A stretch of DNA of 64,000 bases from Paraspadella gotoi (GCA_051294375.1 CM119267.1:26692278-26756277); one strand, 5' to 3'; shown: positions 60,581 through 62,991, counted from the stretch's first letter. Numbers and translations are program-made. The notes: generated by a model not told the origin, from the letters alone.

Positions 60581-62991
60581 TCTTATTAACTCATCACGCA
60601 ATGAATGACTAGCATCTCATCAATGAATGACTATCATCGCATCAATGAATGACTATCATCGCATCAATGAATGACTATCATCGCATCAAGAATGACTATC
60701 ATCGCATCAATGAATGACTATCATCGCATCATGAATGACTATCATCGCATCAATGAACTATCATGATCATGATGACTATCATCATCAATGAATGACTATC
60801 ATCGCATCAATGAATGACTATCATCGCATCAATGAATGACTATCATCGCATCAATGAATGATTATCATCCGATCAATGAAGGACTATCATCGCATCAATG
60901 AATGATTATCAGTGCATCAGATGAATGACTATTATCGCATCCCATCATTTGGTTATCATCGCCATCAATCCTTCGGTTATCATCGCATCAATATTTGGTT
61001 ATCATCAAAAGTAGGCTCGATTCCTTATGCTTTTAAGATTTTTCTTGAAGCCAACAAGCCGAAACATCTCCGTCTTTAATAAAAATGTTGTAATATTTTT
61101 CAAAAATACTTTGCTTTCTCTAAAGAAAAATGAGCTGTATCTAAAAAGTGTGGTTAGCAAAGGTAACAGACAAAATTGTTTTACTAAATTTACTCAACCA
61201 TTCATTTCAATCATAAGGTTTGTTAAATTAAAATATAACGATGGCCATTTGAAATAGAAGATGGAATGGTGATGTTGGCAGATTGAATAATAGTGCTAAA
61301 CAGCGTTAGAACAGAGAAAGAATAAGATATAAATTTATTGTAATTTTTCGGACAATTATTTCTACTTAAATTTGCTGTTTCTGTTTGCACATGTTGATTT
61401 AGTCTTTGCTTGCCATTAGAAACATAATGAAAAAGTTAAAAAATAATGATTTATTTGAAATTCATCAGAAGTATATATAAATAGAATGGAAAATAAAGCC
61501 TTAAAAATATTTTAGGTTTCTTAAATTAAGGTGTTCAAGCTGTTGTTCAGGTATAATATAGTTAAATTGATTCATTATATTTTTTTATAATACTTTCAAT
61601 CAAATCGCGTTAAAAATGTTTACAAGTTTCAAGACAGAAACTTTGCAGGAATAAGTTTTATTTTTTTGTCACAAACAAATGAAACTTATTCCTGCAAATT
61701 CCTAAAGCAACGAAACGAAAGGATTACACAATACACAATAAAGACAGAAACTTGTAAGTAAAACTATCTTAATTAATGGTCACTGTCATCAAATAGCATT
61801 TCCTTCATATTTGAAGAAATTTATATTATTTTTCATTTTTATAAATTTTATTAATTTCAAAAAATTTCTTGGAGCTGGAGTTGGACCTTTTGTTTTCCGC
61901 TCCGACTCCAGCTCCAGCTCCGGCCAAGATAAAATCTCAGCTCCAGCTCCCGCTTCGGTAATAAAAATTCAGCTCCAGCTCCAGCTCCGGCCAAATATGG
62001 CAGCTCCGACTCCAGCTCCAGCTCCACATCCCTGTGGTAGTGACATGTCCAGGGAATAAAAGAAATATTATAGTATATTCCTCAATCGATTTTTAAATTT
62101 GGCAGAACATTTTACTTTTTTTAACAAGTTTTTAGAGTACGCTAAACGTTTCTCTGATTCCGCAAAATAGAATTTGAGAAATAAAAAAAATTATAGTACC
62201 AATAGTTGGTGTTATTTCCTTTCTATTCTTTCTTTCCTTTCTTTTCTTTTTTCCTTTCTTTTTTTCCTTTCTTTTTTTTCTCTTCTTTTTTTCCTTTCTT
62301 TTCTTTTTTTCCTTTCTTTCCTTTCTTTTCTTTCTTTCCTTTCTATTCTTTCTTTATATTTATTCTTTTCTTCTTTTTCTTTGTTTATAAATTAATTTTC
62401 TTTTCTCAAATTTGATTTTTTTTTAGTATAAAAATTTGTCGTCTAAGATTTTTATACTATGAGATCAGATGAAAATTGTCTTGATATCATTTACAAATAT
62501 ATAAAATTCATACAATTCTTAGTTTTAATACTTGCTACCATTAAATTTCCAATGATTAATTGTAGAATTTAATTCAATCCTTGTTTTTCTTTACAGCGTT
62601 GCAAAATTATCTATGCCAAGTCTCTTCGATTTGTCGGTTCACTGGCCGGCGACTGATACCATCCTCGACCTCGACCGAAGTTGGATGCGTCGGCCACTCG
62701 AAGCTGACGACGTCAGAAGAGCCGCATTCTTTGTTCTTTTTATTACTTTGTGTTAGTCGCCTTCATAATGACACAACTAATCATTAATATTTAGGAATAT
62801 TATATTTTATTTTTGTTTCCGACTTGTCAGCCTTTTTTGGAACGGGCAACGTGGCTTCGGTTAACAGTTTTGATCCTTCATTCACCGCGTCCTTCATTAC
62901 GATCTTCAATCCTTTCCTCATGGGTGGACTCCTTCTTCTTAAAATTATCATCCCCTTTCTGCTTGTCGCCGTCGCGCTTAAGGCCGTCCAG
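5297..62991 (+). CDS. PIGN: GPI ethanolamine phosphate transferase 1, C-terminal half, 8 exons (partial gene)
   Basis: PIGN is an ER multi-pass membrane enzyme that adds ethanolamine phosphate to the first mannose of GPI anchor precursors. Eight + strand exons encode about 350 residues of hydrophobic helices, corresponding to the C-terminal PigN domain; the family is usually about 900 residues. Family landmarks seen: a VASFFYR helix end in exon 1, FPLLPVVGR in exon 3, VSWFILALATFLPILG in exon 5, APYLLMSRSHEALFYIS in exon 6, DDVRRAAFFVLFITL in exon 7 and FFGTGNVASVNSFDP in exon 8. Junction phases match: 2/1, 1/2, 2/1, 0/0, 2/1, 2/1, 1/2. The N-terminal phosphatase-like catalytic domain and the extreme C terminus are outside the window. 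Introns are 64 bp to 22.4 kb and filled with transposons. Seen: exons and phases. Known: family role. Inferred: the gene is functional, since every exon is open. Confidence 0.9.
5526..5599 (+). CDS. PIGN: PIGN exon 2
   Basis: A 74-base exon between acceptor TTCTTGTTCAG and strong donor G|GTAAGT. It encodes EFLSVSLVIVGLWPLVTSL, one membrane helix, followed by RQDAP, matching the PIGN pattern of a helix, a Trp-Pro and a short charged loop. It ends with one base of a codon, which joins the two bases opening exon 3. The preceding intron is only about 64-67 bp. Confidence 0.9.
5756..6085 (+). repeat. Dispersed repeat family B, copy 1
   Basis: Starts near CATGGTGACAATTTTACAA, includes GATATGCCTTGACAATGAGT and GGAGAAAGTTGGCTTGTAAA, and ends near AATTAGGATACTCAAA. 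Copies lie at 11620-12010 (-), 38933-39330 (+) and 39515-39795 (-). Non-coding. Confidence 0.7.
7797..8030 (-). repeat. Small inverted-repeat insert with a tRNA-like core
   Basis: The ends CCTAGCACCAATTAA and TTTATTGGTGCTAAGG form an imperfect inverted repeat. The minus strand inside reads GTGCCGAGTGGCGACATCGA then TTAAGGC and GGGGTTCGATTCCCGA, resembling pol III A and B boxes. Likely a short tRNA-derived element nested in the Helentron-like element. Confidence 0.5.
8557..8910 (+). repeat. Minisatellite, 18-19 bp unit (about 18 copies)
   Basis: Units are variants of GGTCAACTGGCATAATTT with GG/TG/AG changes before CATA and occasional one-base losses. The array ends in (CAAT)n and (GA)n. The unit aligns with AACTTGCATCATTTTTTC arrays near the ends of other copies of the same element. 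Confidence 0.9.
9605..10360. other. Intronic sequence, nothing recognised
   Basis: AT-rich sequence without a supported gene, RNA or repeat border. Confidence 0.4.
10361..10690 (+). repeat. Purine-rich GA/GGA low-complexity tract
   Basis: About 330 bases of A/G-rich sequence with GAGAGA, GGGAGAA and AAAGAGAAAAG runs. Reading frames on both strands here are compositional artefacts. Confidence 0.85.
10691..11619. repeat. Intronic sequence with a 60-bp direct repeat
   Basis: GGACAGGCTTTGGTGGTTTA, AGGCCTCCA and ACTCTTACAAGATAATGACA followed by TAGCAG occur at 11053-11108 and again at 11344-11400. Nothing else stands out. Confidence 0.6.
11620..12010 (-). repeat. Dispersed repeat family B, copy 2
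   Basis: Reverse complement of the copy at 38933-39330 over its full length, including the GGTTCAATTAGGAGAGTCAA end and the TGGTGACAATTTTACAAGCG end. Confidence 0.75.
12040..12260. other. GC-rich island of unknown origin
   Basis: About 220 bases much richer in GC than its surroundings (GCTTTCCCTCATCCCTCGGC, CCCCAGTCCCAGTTCTCGCC), with a short GA run. Reading frames exist on the minus strand but show no family resemblance. Possibly a fragment of a retroelement or a processed gene. Confidence 0.35.
12300..13170. repeat. Dispersed repeat fragment followed by an extreme AT-rich block
   Basis: Bases 12300-12545 match, in inverse, 20585-20790 (TAGTACTAAGCTTTA, AAAATCGAGCTCGTTTTGAT). Bases 12590-13170 are almost only A and T, with ATT and TAA runs. 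No gene. Confidence 0.6.
13260..13560 (+). repeat. Dispersed repeat family D, copy 1
   Basis: Contains GCGCTCTACCT, GGCTTGACTATGCAGTTTTC, AACCAGTTCATTTGATTGC and GACGCCAAGCTTTC. The same blocks occur in reverse order and strand at 18100-18485, and a piece lies at 16425-16510. Confidence 0.6.
13647..15905. mobile_element. Large palindromic TIR element (about 2.26 kb)
   Basis: The two ends are inverted copies beginning ACTATGGTGGACTAAAAT, with TGATGAACGGTTGGT and GGCCATTGGTGCC inside. The inversion continues inward: ACATAGCTATTTTAGTGTAA near 14320 pairs with TTACACTAAAATATCTATGT near 15180. The axis lies near 14780. The left arm holds two copies of a module with CGCCTCCCAACCCAAAGGTC and ACACGGTGTTACAGCCTGAT (13652-13820 and 14004-14185); the right arm holds two, inverted. 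No transposase frame. Best described as a foldback-type non-autonomous element. Confidence 0.75.
15906..16424. other. Intronic sequence, nothing recognised
   Basis: AT-rich sequence with a short GA tract near 15984. No gene or repeat border supported. Confidence 0.4.
16425..16510 (-). repeat. Dispersed repeat family D fragment
   Basis: GCGCATCGTTCGA, TTTATATTTCACTTCTATTC and AAAACTGCATAGTCAAGGC invert the block at 13480-13560. Confidence 0.55.
16511..18099. other. Intronic sequence, nothing recognised
   Basis: About 1.6 kb of AT-rich sequence. Reading frames are short and interrupted, with no recognisable domain or repeat boundary. Confidence 0.4.
18100..18485 (-). repeat. Dispersed repeat family D, copy 2
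   Basis: Inverse of the blocks at 13275-13450 (GAAAGCTTGGCGTCTTGGGA, AAAGCAATCAAATGAACTGG, GAAAACTGCATAGTCAAGCC, GGTAGAGCGCG). It also contains a 200-bp stretch absent from copy 1. Confidence 0.6.
18884..19106 (+). repeat. 22-bp minisatellite (about 10 copies)
   Basis: The consensus unit is close to ATTGATGCGATGATAGTCAT plus TC, with diverged first units (AACCAAAT in place of GTCATTC). The reverse complement of the same array, with the same diverged edge units, lies at 60598-61015. Confidence 0.9.
19113..19912. repeat. GTATGCATAC-centred minisatellite (about 40 copies)
   Basis: The unit of about 19-20 bp is the palindrome AAGTATGCATACTT plus a T-run. The T-run lies on the same strand nearly throughout, but the first units (19113-19165) mix A-runs and T-runs. 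Frames on both strands read as HT-F or K-KYA repeats and are artefacts. Confidence 0.92.
19913..20078 (+). repeat. 18-bp minisatellite AACTTGCATATCTTTTTC (about 9 copies)
   Basis: Near-perfect copies of AACTTGCATATCTTTTTC; the last two units are CATAC variants. It sits directly before the element terminus, as the array does near 63655. Confidence 0.93.
20129..21079. repeat. Intronic sequence with a dispersed repeat fragment
   Basis: Bases 20585-20790 (AAGCTTAGTACTACAGTAGT, TCGATTTTAAGCGAAAGTTG) invert the block at 12300-12545. Bases 21049-21068 have an exact inverted partner at 27531-27550, on the far side of the retrotransposon. Otherwise nothing recognised. Confidence 0.5.
21080..21543 (+). 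repeat. 5' LTR of the gypsy element
   Basis: Begins TGTGGGTTTGAACTCGGGTC and ends GACGTATCCACA. It is a direct repeat of 27004-27455 with scattered substitutions and small indels, so the insertion is not recent. Confidence 0.9.
21613..22637 (+). pseudogene. gag: gypsy gag, frameshifted
   Basis: The ATG at 21613 starts a capsid-type frame with the arthropod gypsy gag pattern (PNFDPKNIDIWIRRVEAAY). It stops at a TAG at 22045. The protein continues in another frame from 22053 (VVDFISYLRKEYG, TIIRGLPIEIRRLI) and ends with a nucleocapsid finger of the form C-x2-H-x9-C-x3-C near 22550-22610. One frameshift therefore splits gag. Structural particle protein of the retrotransposon. Confidence 0.8.
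22690..23010 (+). pseudogene. gypsy protease, altered active site and frameshift
   Basis: The aspartic protease motif reads WLVDGGALLSLVPPT, so the usual D-[ST]-G triad is D-G-G. The downstream flap region and the ADVTQNILGADFLAEF motif, typical of the end of the gypsy protease, lie in a different frame. Both changes point to an inactive enzyme. Confidence 0.75.
23090..24060 (+). pseudogene. gypsy reverse transcriptase, two frames and an internal deletion
   Basis: The N-terminal half reads LEKLVALGIAKRAKSSWSSP, then DGGWHCCVDFRRLN and NIFSKIDL. About eight codons that normally follow this Asp motif are missing, with a frame change near 23485. A further one-base shift lies near 23540. The catalytic HVYLDDIL motif is intact near 23625, and the connection motif RFLGMGNYYRRFIP near 23870. 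It belonged to the pol polyprotein and cannot be translated as one chain. Confidence 0.88.
24040..24470 (+). pseudogene. gypsy RNase H, frameshifted with stop
   Basis: The catalytic residues lie in TSDASDIAL (about 24050), in PFDRELYGA (about 24160) and in LYTDHQSLIHAL (about 24240), spread over different frames. A TGA near 24186 interrupts the segment between the last two. The end reads GKANVVADALSRP, the usual boundary with integrase. Confidence 0.82.
24471..25653 (+). pseudogene. gypsy integrase with GPY/F module, stop and gap
   Basis: The HHCC zinc finger is split by a 10-base assembly gap: HSLGHPGVARTRE before it and CIPCQQAK after it. The DDE core is visible: NVDITIMP, TTDRGAQF and HPQSNGLVERFHRRLKEAL. 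A TAA near 25243 interrupts the frame before PLLAIRTTIKPDIG. The C-terminal GPY/F-type module reads TAPYHGPYSVI, then AISRIKPA near 25630. Integrates the cDNA in an active element. Confidence 0.88.
25654..26200 (+). pseudogene. Pro/Ser-rich 3' tail of the gypsy pol region
   Basis: A frame open to 26140 is rich in Pro, Ser, Thr and Gln (TPSQTPTPPSPLPPG), as is common after the GPY/F module in gypsy pol. It overlaps the last integrase codons in another frame and begins without a convincing start. Bases 26141-26200 are untranslated tail. Confidence 0.5.
26201..26971 (+). mobile_element. Complete Helentron-like element nested in the gypsy element
   Basis: Begins TTTTTTAGTCGGATCTGCTT with the hairpin AGTCGGATCTGCT/AGCAGATCCCGACT (26207-26236). 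It continues with GTCCGTCC repeats, two homologous units of about 130 bp (GTGTGTGGGTAGGG, GTTTCGATGGAATCG, GTTTAAATGGAAAAAAC) and a TTAATTAA-rich tail. It ends GCAGATCCGACATTGTTTGC then TCAAACTTGTTT. Length 771 bp. No visible target duplication. The best reference copy in the window. Confidence 0.82.
27004..27455 (+). repeat. 3' LTR of the gypsy element
   Basis: Begins TGTGGGTTTGAACTCGGGTC after the polypurine tract and ends GACGTTTCCACA. It is about 12 bases shorter than the 5' LTR because of small indels. Confidence 0.9.
27912..28056 (+). CDS. PIGN: PIGN exon 3
   Basis: The acceptor CTGATTCCAAG follows a long pyrimidine tract and the donor is T|GTAAGC. The exon begins GHVACWIASC and runs through FPLLPVVGRSS to FDLVLVAGVIALLILAYCV, giving two membrane helices. 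The PLLPVVGR segment is a conserved landmark of animal PIGN. An overlapping reading frame through the upstream pyrimidine tract looks coding but breaks the conserved frame. Intron 2 before this exon is 22.3 kb. Confidence 0.92.
28100..28785 (+). repeat. Dispersed repeat family E, copy 1
   Basis: From CATAAGTGGCGTCGTCGGC through GTATGAAGCTGAAAATTTAT, a TC-rich block, CTGCTGCTTCTGCTGCTGCC and TTATGCGATTGCG. It matches 37990-38800 over most of its length, and part of 6225-6420. It starts about 45 bp after PIGN exon 3 and runs straight into the next Helentron-like element, so it may be a longer version of that family. Confidence 0.65.
28786..29534 (+). mobile_element. Complete Helentron-like element in PIGN intron 3
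   Basis: Same hairpin start (TTTTTAGTCGGATCTGCTTT) and the same terminal GACATTGTTTGC then TTAAACTTGTTT as the copy at 26201. Length 749 bp. It ends 93 bp before exon 4. Confidence 0.82.
29628..29688 (+). CDS. PIGN: PIGN exon 4
   Basis: A 61-base exon between acceptor CATGTTCCAG and donor CTACAG|GTGGTG. Its first base completes a Leu codon from exon 3, then 20 codons follow, including a basic loop (EFSANRIHGRRSLQ). Little family similarity can be judged in this loop. The call rests on the two splice sites, an open frame and exact phase agreement with both neighbours. Confidence 0.75.
29761..29921 (+). CDS. PIGN: PIGN exon 5
   Basis: The acceptor CGCGCCGCAG ends at 29760; the donor is GG|GTAATC. 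The exon encodes VALVSLCQLGMTLAAVLVSH, then an Ala/Pro loop, then VSWFILALATFLPILG, another helix matching the conserved SWFxL...LP segment of PIGN. The preceding intron is 72 bp; the following one is 22.4 kb. The two trailing bases join the first base of exon 6 to make Gly. Confidence 0.92.
30141..32040. mobile_element. TIR element (about 1.9 kb) with about 105-bp inverted ends
   Basis: The left end AGAACAAAGTTTTGAAGAGA, GATTTAACAACG and GTGAAACGGACATGTTT has an inverted match ending at 32040. Both ends include GAGTCTTCTTCAGCGCCAAT. A related end with GACATGTTTCGGCT lies at 57250 and another near 37265. The interior is mostly a nested Helentron-like copy; no transposase. Confidence 0.7.
30472..31843 (-). 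mobile_element. Helentron-like element (minus), interrupted
   Basis: The terminus AACAAGTTTGAGCAAACAAT at 30472 and the hairpin end AGCAGGTCCGACTAAAAAC at 31843 belong to one minus-strand copy. The body is normal to about 30985. Bases 30986-31770 are foreign: AT-rich sequence, a GAGGAGGAT run, then GA microsatellite. The copy lies inside the TIR element 30141-32040. Confidence 0.7.
32461..32485. other. Assembly gap (25 N)
   Basis: A run of N. Composition changes sharply from AT-rich to GC-rich across it, so the join may hide missing sequence. Confidence 0.99.
32486..32620 (-). other. GC-rich fragment, possible coding piece
   Basis: The minus strand is open through the gap edge and reads GPAGRQRYQARETLSNARAR, then AAVEAQRSSEMGVRL. 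The composition looks coding, but no family was recognised and the gap truncates it. It could be a transposon remnant or part of an exon. Confidence 0.25.
32834..33205 (+). CDS. Candidate nested three-exon small gene (67 aa)
   Basis: The ATG at 32834, with an in-frame TGA upstream, opens MGKSESSNNGSKFPRAMVRM. Donor GAA|GTAAGT follows 32910. Exon 2 is 32991-33039 (acceptor TTTTTGTTCAG, donor CGA|GTAAGT) and exon 3 is 33128-33205 (acceptor TTTGTTTGAAG), ending HYFPA and TAG. Both junctions keep frame (phases 2/1 and 0/0). The introns are 80 and 88 bp, like the short PIGN introns. The product is small and polar (NSEAVGYEIGFR, AEFEARNQSGS), with no recognised domain. It sits in PIGN intron 5, same strand. 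It may be a real small gene, a noncoding RNA or chance. Support is the splice geometry only. Confidence 0.33.
33350..33955 (+). CDS. Weak two-exon gene candidate (about 151 aa)
   Basis: The ATG at 33350 opens an Arg/Ser-rich frame (MPVARNIFLRAKHR) running to a possible donor ACAG|GTGCGT after 33654. An acceptor at TTTTTTTCAG (33804) continues in phase as LPKFRSPTHLARPPFPCHLI, ending at a TGA at 33953. Phase agreement at a single junction has a one-in-three chance. Codon content is not convincing, and other frames are also open in this GC-rich stretch. No family recognised. It begins 145 bp after the previous candidate. Confidence 0.18.
34430..34610 (+). repeat. (TC)n microsatellite cluster
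   Basis: Pure TC runs separated by CGTC and CCTC interruptions. Long Ser/Leu reading frames here are artefacts. The flanking 33960-34430 is moderately GC-rich unique sequence without a supported gene. Confidence 0.9.
34740..36400 (+). other. GC-rich island with coding-like segments, unresolved
   Basis: Much higher GC and CpG than its surroundings. Seen on the plus strand: a 63-codon frame from the ATG at 35262 (MNIMFPNRTDKASKSI to AEEDGRY); a second open frame ending GFME before a good donor G|GTAAGC after 35700; and an acceptor CTCGATCCTCAG at 35780 that continues in phase as KSPTENQEGGAIRTKEVSYG. No start codon links these pieces and no family was recognised. It could be a nested gene, a 5' region with a promoter, or a retroelement fragment. 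Confidence 0.3.
36656..36837. mobile_element. MITE-like foldback (about 180 bp)
   Basis: The ends CTGCTATCTATAATTT and AAATTATAGATAGCAG are perfect inverted repeats, with CAGTCTG beyond them on both sides. Inside, CCCAGAT/ATCTGGG and GCCAGCCC/GGTTGGC pair as well. Target duplication not clear. Confidence 0.7.
36880..37352. repeat. Fragment related to the TIR element at 30141, with TC tracts
   Basis: Shares TTTCCTGGTTGTACATTGCA, CACTATCTCTGTGTTGGAAA and AACATGTCCG with 30350-30430 and 31860-32000. TC runs lie at 37020-37045 and 37150-37200. Truncated by the following gap. Confidence 0.5.
37353..37813. other. Assembly gap (461 N)
   Basis: A run of N between two repeat fragments. Confidence 0.99.
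37990..38800 (+). repeat. Dispersed repeat family E, copy 2
   Basis: Matches 28100-28785 (CATAAGTGGCGTCGTTGTCG, TTAAAATTGAGTCTGGACAG, TTATCATTTTGCTATCGCAA). It contains a duplicated GAGTCTGCAGCTGGCTCTGC segment. It ends before a hairpin end is reached. Confidence 0.65.
38933..39795. repeat. Foldback of repeat family B (copies 3 and 4, inverted)
   Basis: Bases 38933-39330 (+) and 39515-39795 (-) are inverted copies sharing ATGCCTTGGCAATGAGTGGA, GAAAGTTGGCTTGTAAAATC and GGGTTTCATTTTCCAACTCA, separated by about 185 bp. The two arms diverge at their inner ends, so this looks like two independent insertions rather than one fresh palindrome. Confidence 0.7.
39796..40219. other. AT-rich intronic sequence, nothing recognised
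   Basis: No gene, RNA or repeat border supported. Confidence 0.4.
40220..40244. other. Assembly gap (25 N)
   Basis: A run of N at an abrupt AT-rich to GC-rich transition. Confidence 0.99.
40245..40920 (+). other. GC-rich, CpG-rich segment of unknown origin
   Basis: Starts directly at the gap. A plus-strand frame at 40655-40834 (MNAQRQPRRRRCST in one frame, HERAKATAAQKMLDIGRG in another) shows no recognised domain. There are several stops in each frame over the full segment. It may be an eroded retroelement, a nested gene exon or a misjoined contig. Confidence 0.3.
40921..41820. other. Intronic sequence with TC tract
   Basis: Mostly unique-looking AT-rich sequence; TC-rich microsatellite at 41470-41585. 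No gene supported. Confidence 0.45.
41836..41935 (+). repeat. G-run tract with quadruplex potential
   Basis: About 100 bases with at least nine runs of three to eight G on the plus strand (GGGGGGGGTTGG, GGGGGGGTGAGG, GGGGGGAGGTGAG), separated by short loops. This satisfies the usual G3+N1-7 quadruplex pattern repeatedly. It lies in the sense strand of PIGN intron 5. Confidence 0.85.
42340..42835. other. CpG-rich segment with (GAC)n and (GGC)n runs
   Basis: Contains a (GACGAC)n run near 42510-42545 and a (GGC)n run near 42718-42748. A plus-strand frame from 42461 encodes an Asp-rich 70-residue chain (MTPTSQEGQREPRSMNDD). The composition is like a CpG-rich promoter or 5' exon, but no TATA, splice set or family was recognised. 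Confidence 0.3.
43250..46550. repeat. Dense (CT)n and (GA)n polypyrimidine/polypurine zone
   Basis: TC-rich blocks at 43266-43450, 44085-44165, 44740-45080, 45350-45655 and 46280-46505, with opposed GA-rich blocks at 44370-44440, 44570-44640 and 45840-45950. All the long Ser/Leu or Arg/Glu frames here come from this composition. Short unique stretches between blocks show no gene. Confidence 0.9.
47078..47192 (+). repeat. (GA)n microsatellite
   Basis: About 115 bases of GAGAGA with a few interruptions, in line with the nearby TC/GA zone. Confidence 0.95.
47193..49311. other. Intronic sequence, nothing recognised
   Basis: AT-rich with poly-T and poly-A runs (47895-47985, 48365-48395, 48627-48645). 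A (GTCGTCGGTGGTC)-type run lies near 48498-48535. No gene supported. Confidence 0.45.
49312..49424 (-). pseudogene. PIGN: Broken antisense copy of PIGN exon 6
   Basis: On the minus strand an acceptor-like TTTGTCTTTAG is followed by TTCGGATCGTC, CTCCTTCACATTGCGGG and CTCATGAGGCACTTTTTATA, paralogous to exon 6 (52362 to about 52475). Extra bases shift the frame several times, so LHIA, APYL and a garbled rest fall in different frames. Similarity stops at CCCTTTGCAT; the exon's 3' third and donor are absent. It cannot be used as an exon. Confidence 0.88.
49312..52475. repeat. Large inverted duplication (arms about 1.5 kb, loop about 140 bp)
   Basis: Left arm about 49312-50828, right arm about 50966-52475. 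Paired landmarks: AGTAGAGTGGAGCCACTTGG (49712) with CTCCACTCTACTAGGGAAGT (52068); AATTAGTGTTGGCATAAAAA (50688) with TTTTTATGCCAACACTAATT (51083); GACACTTAGAAAGATAAGGC (49349) with GCCTTATCTTCTAATGTCCC (52411). Arms are collinear but diverged by many substitutions and small indels. The right arm includes the end of PIGN intron 5 and most of exon 6; the left arm carries their inverted copy. Confidence 0.9.
52362..52511 (+). CDS. PIGN: PIGN exon 6
   Basis: The acceptor TTGTCTTTAG ends at 52361 and the donor is CTCAG|GTTTGT. The exon encodes SDRLLPRLLHIAASLLAPYL then LMSRSHEALFYIS and ITMFFWIALEHQS. The APYLLxSxxxEALF segment is a strong PIGN match. The 5' two thirds of this exon also exist as a broken antisense copy at about 49312-49424, on the other arm of a large inverted duplication. 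Confidence 0.92.
52636..54292 (+). mobile_element. Helentron-like element with an internal GC-rich insert
   Basis: Starts at TAATTCACTTTGTCGGTCCG (the hairpin end is missing) and keeps the family body, with extra tandem body units at 53680-54150. It ends GCAGATCCGACATTGTTTGC then TCAAACTTGTTT at 54292. Bases 52922-53401 are a foreign GC-rich insert. Confidence 0.75.
52922..53401. mobile_element. GC-rich 480-bp insert of unknown type
   Basis: Interrupts the element body between AATGGAAAACAAAAATG and CTATTTGAAACACCAATTG. It is sharply GC-rich and CpG-rich, with a TATA-like GCATATATGAG near 53322. Frames are open on both strands, but none resembles a known protein. The size and TATA-like box would suit a solo LTR, but TG...CA ends and a target duplication are not evident. 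Confidence 0.35.
54443..54450 (+). repeat. Left 8-bp target duplication of the hAT-like element
   Basis: TGGTAGTG directly before the terminal CAGGG. The identical 8 bp follows the other end at 62035-62042. Confidence 0.9.
54476..54605. repeat. CAGCTC subterminal array, left
   Basis: Repeated CAGCTCCAGCTCCGG-type units just inside the left end of the hAT-like element, on the same strand reading as at the right end (61868-62028). The six-base core CAGCTC/GAGCTG makes both ends complementary. Confidence 0.85.
55110..55640 (+). repeat. Direct repeat pair of a GC-rich SINE-like module
   Basis: Bases 55117-55250 and 55503-55640 share CCGTCACTACAG, GAGACGCCCC-like, GAGTCCTTTGGGTT and CTACCTCCGGCGCCATAGGT blocks. 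The spacer contains no supported gene. Units resemble tRNA-related modules but lack clean A and B boxes. Confidence 0.6.
55887..56625 (-). repeat. tRNA-derived SINE, two copies in tandem
   Basis: Bases 55887-56120 and 56364-56625 are near-identical. The minus strand begins with GTCTCAATGGCTGAGCAGGC (A box) and carries GTCCCGGGTTCAATCCC (B box). The spacer has a (GAGC)n run, GTTGCGTGTTCGAGAGTAGG and CTCACCACTTATGGCAAC, the same architecture as the composite at 2156-2903. Confidence 0.72.
56700..57226. other. AT-rich interior of the hAT-like element
   Basis: No gene recognised. A diverged copy of 56870-56960 (AATTAAAGCTTATGCTTTGT) recurs at 58380-58470, so the interior contains an old direct duplication. 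Confidence 0.5.
57227..57352. mobile_element. Small foldback (about 125 bp)
   Basis: TTTGAAATTGTTATAACAAT and ATTGTTGTAACAATTTCAAA are inverted, with the inner arms ATTTTTATTTAAG and CTTAAATAAAAT. The loop has GGACATGTTTCGGCT, shared with the TIR element at 30141. Confidence 0.7.
57353..59473. other. AT-rich interior of the hAT-like element
   Basis: About 2.1 kb with many stops in all frames and no recognised domain. Bases 59040-59110 carry CGTCGGTTCC and GTCGGTCATTGG runs like those near the repeat with the CCGGCGAAGCCGG hairpin. Confidence 0.45.
59474..59556 (+). repeat. Repeat with CGGCGAAGCCGG hairpin (copy 2)
   Basis: Matches 3275-3355 (GGCGAAGCCGGTTCAGGCTC, TTTAGGACTGCTTCTTTGTG, GACGTAGTCGTCGTCG). 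Confidence 0.6.
59557..60597. repeat. AT-rich sequence with inverted relative of the 1157 repeat and a TC tract
   Basis: CCTTCTAAAAACTTTTATTA and TCGCCATTTATTTTTTTTTC near 59800-59850 invert the repeat at 1157 and 1446, and a second diverged copy lies near 60410-60500. (TC)n at 60548-60582. No gene. Confidence 0.55.
60598..61015 (+). repeat. 22-bp minisatellite (about 18 copies)
   Basis: Units near GAATGACTATCATCGCATCA plus AT, with short deletions. The distal units carry TTTGGTTATC variants and the array ends at AAAGTAGGCTCGATTCC. This is the reverse complement of the array at 18866-19106, including its edge order. Confidence 0.92.
61016..61867. other. AT-rich interior of the hAT-like element
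   Basis: Contains GAAACTTATTCCTGCA with an inverted partner TGCAGGAATAAGTTT about 30 bp before it (61645-61695), a small hairpin. A 76-codon frame at 61027 shows no family resemblance. Confidence 0.5.
62035..62042 (+). repeat. Right 8-bp target duplication of the hAT-like element
   Basis: TGGTAGTG directly after the terminal CCCTG, identical to 54443-54450. Confidence 0.9.
62215..62395 (+). repeat. TTTCTTTCC polypyrimidine tract
   Basis: About 180 bases of TTCCTTTC-type repeats 200 bp upstream of PIGN exon 7. All Phe/Ser/Leu frames here are artefacts. The following TTTATAAATTAATTTTCTTT matches a segment of repeat family E. Confidence 0.9.
62597..62751 (+). CDS. PIGN: PIGN exon 7
   Basis: The acceptor TTTCTTTACAG ends at 62596; the donor is T|GTTAGT. 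The exon starts in a divergent hydrophilic loop (SVAKLSMPSLFDL), passes DLDRSWMRRPLEADDVRRA and ends in the helix AAFFVLFITL. The DDxRRAxFF motif is characteristic of PIGN just before the FFGTGN signature. An in-frame TAG lies two codons past the donor, so splicing is required. Phase joins exon 8 as TCC (Ser). Confidence 0.92.
62831..62991 (+). CDS. PIGN: PIGN exon 8 (signature exon)
   Basis: The acceptor GACTTGTCAG ends at 62830. The exon encodes SFFGTGNVASVNSFDPSF, FITIFNPFLMGGLLLL and KIIIPFLLVAVALKAVQ. FFGTGNxAS[IV]NSFDP is diagnostic for PIGN. The 3' limit is uncertain: a weak donor CAG|GTTTCG after 62991, or a better-looking one GC|GTATGT after 63062. The longer form adds a hydrophilic stretch that does not resemble the hydrophobic PIGN continuation, so the shorter form is chosen. 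The remaining exon(s) lie beyond the window. Confidence 0.9.

Noticed and set aside
60598-61015. Possible CRISPR-like or regulatory array
   Set aside because: A plain 22-bp minisatellite with no spacer diversity.
61027-61257. 76-codon frame inside the hAT-like element as a transposase remnant
   Set aside because: No hAT dimerisation motif, zinc finger or RNase H-like residues; too short and AT-driven.
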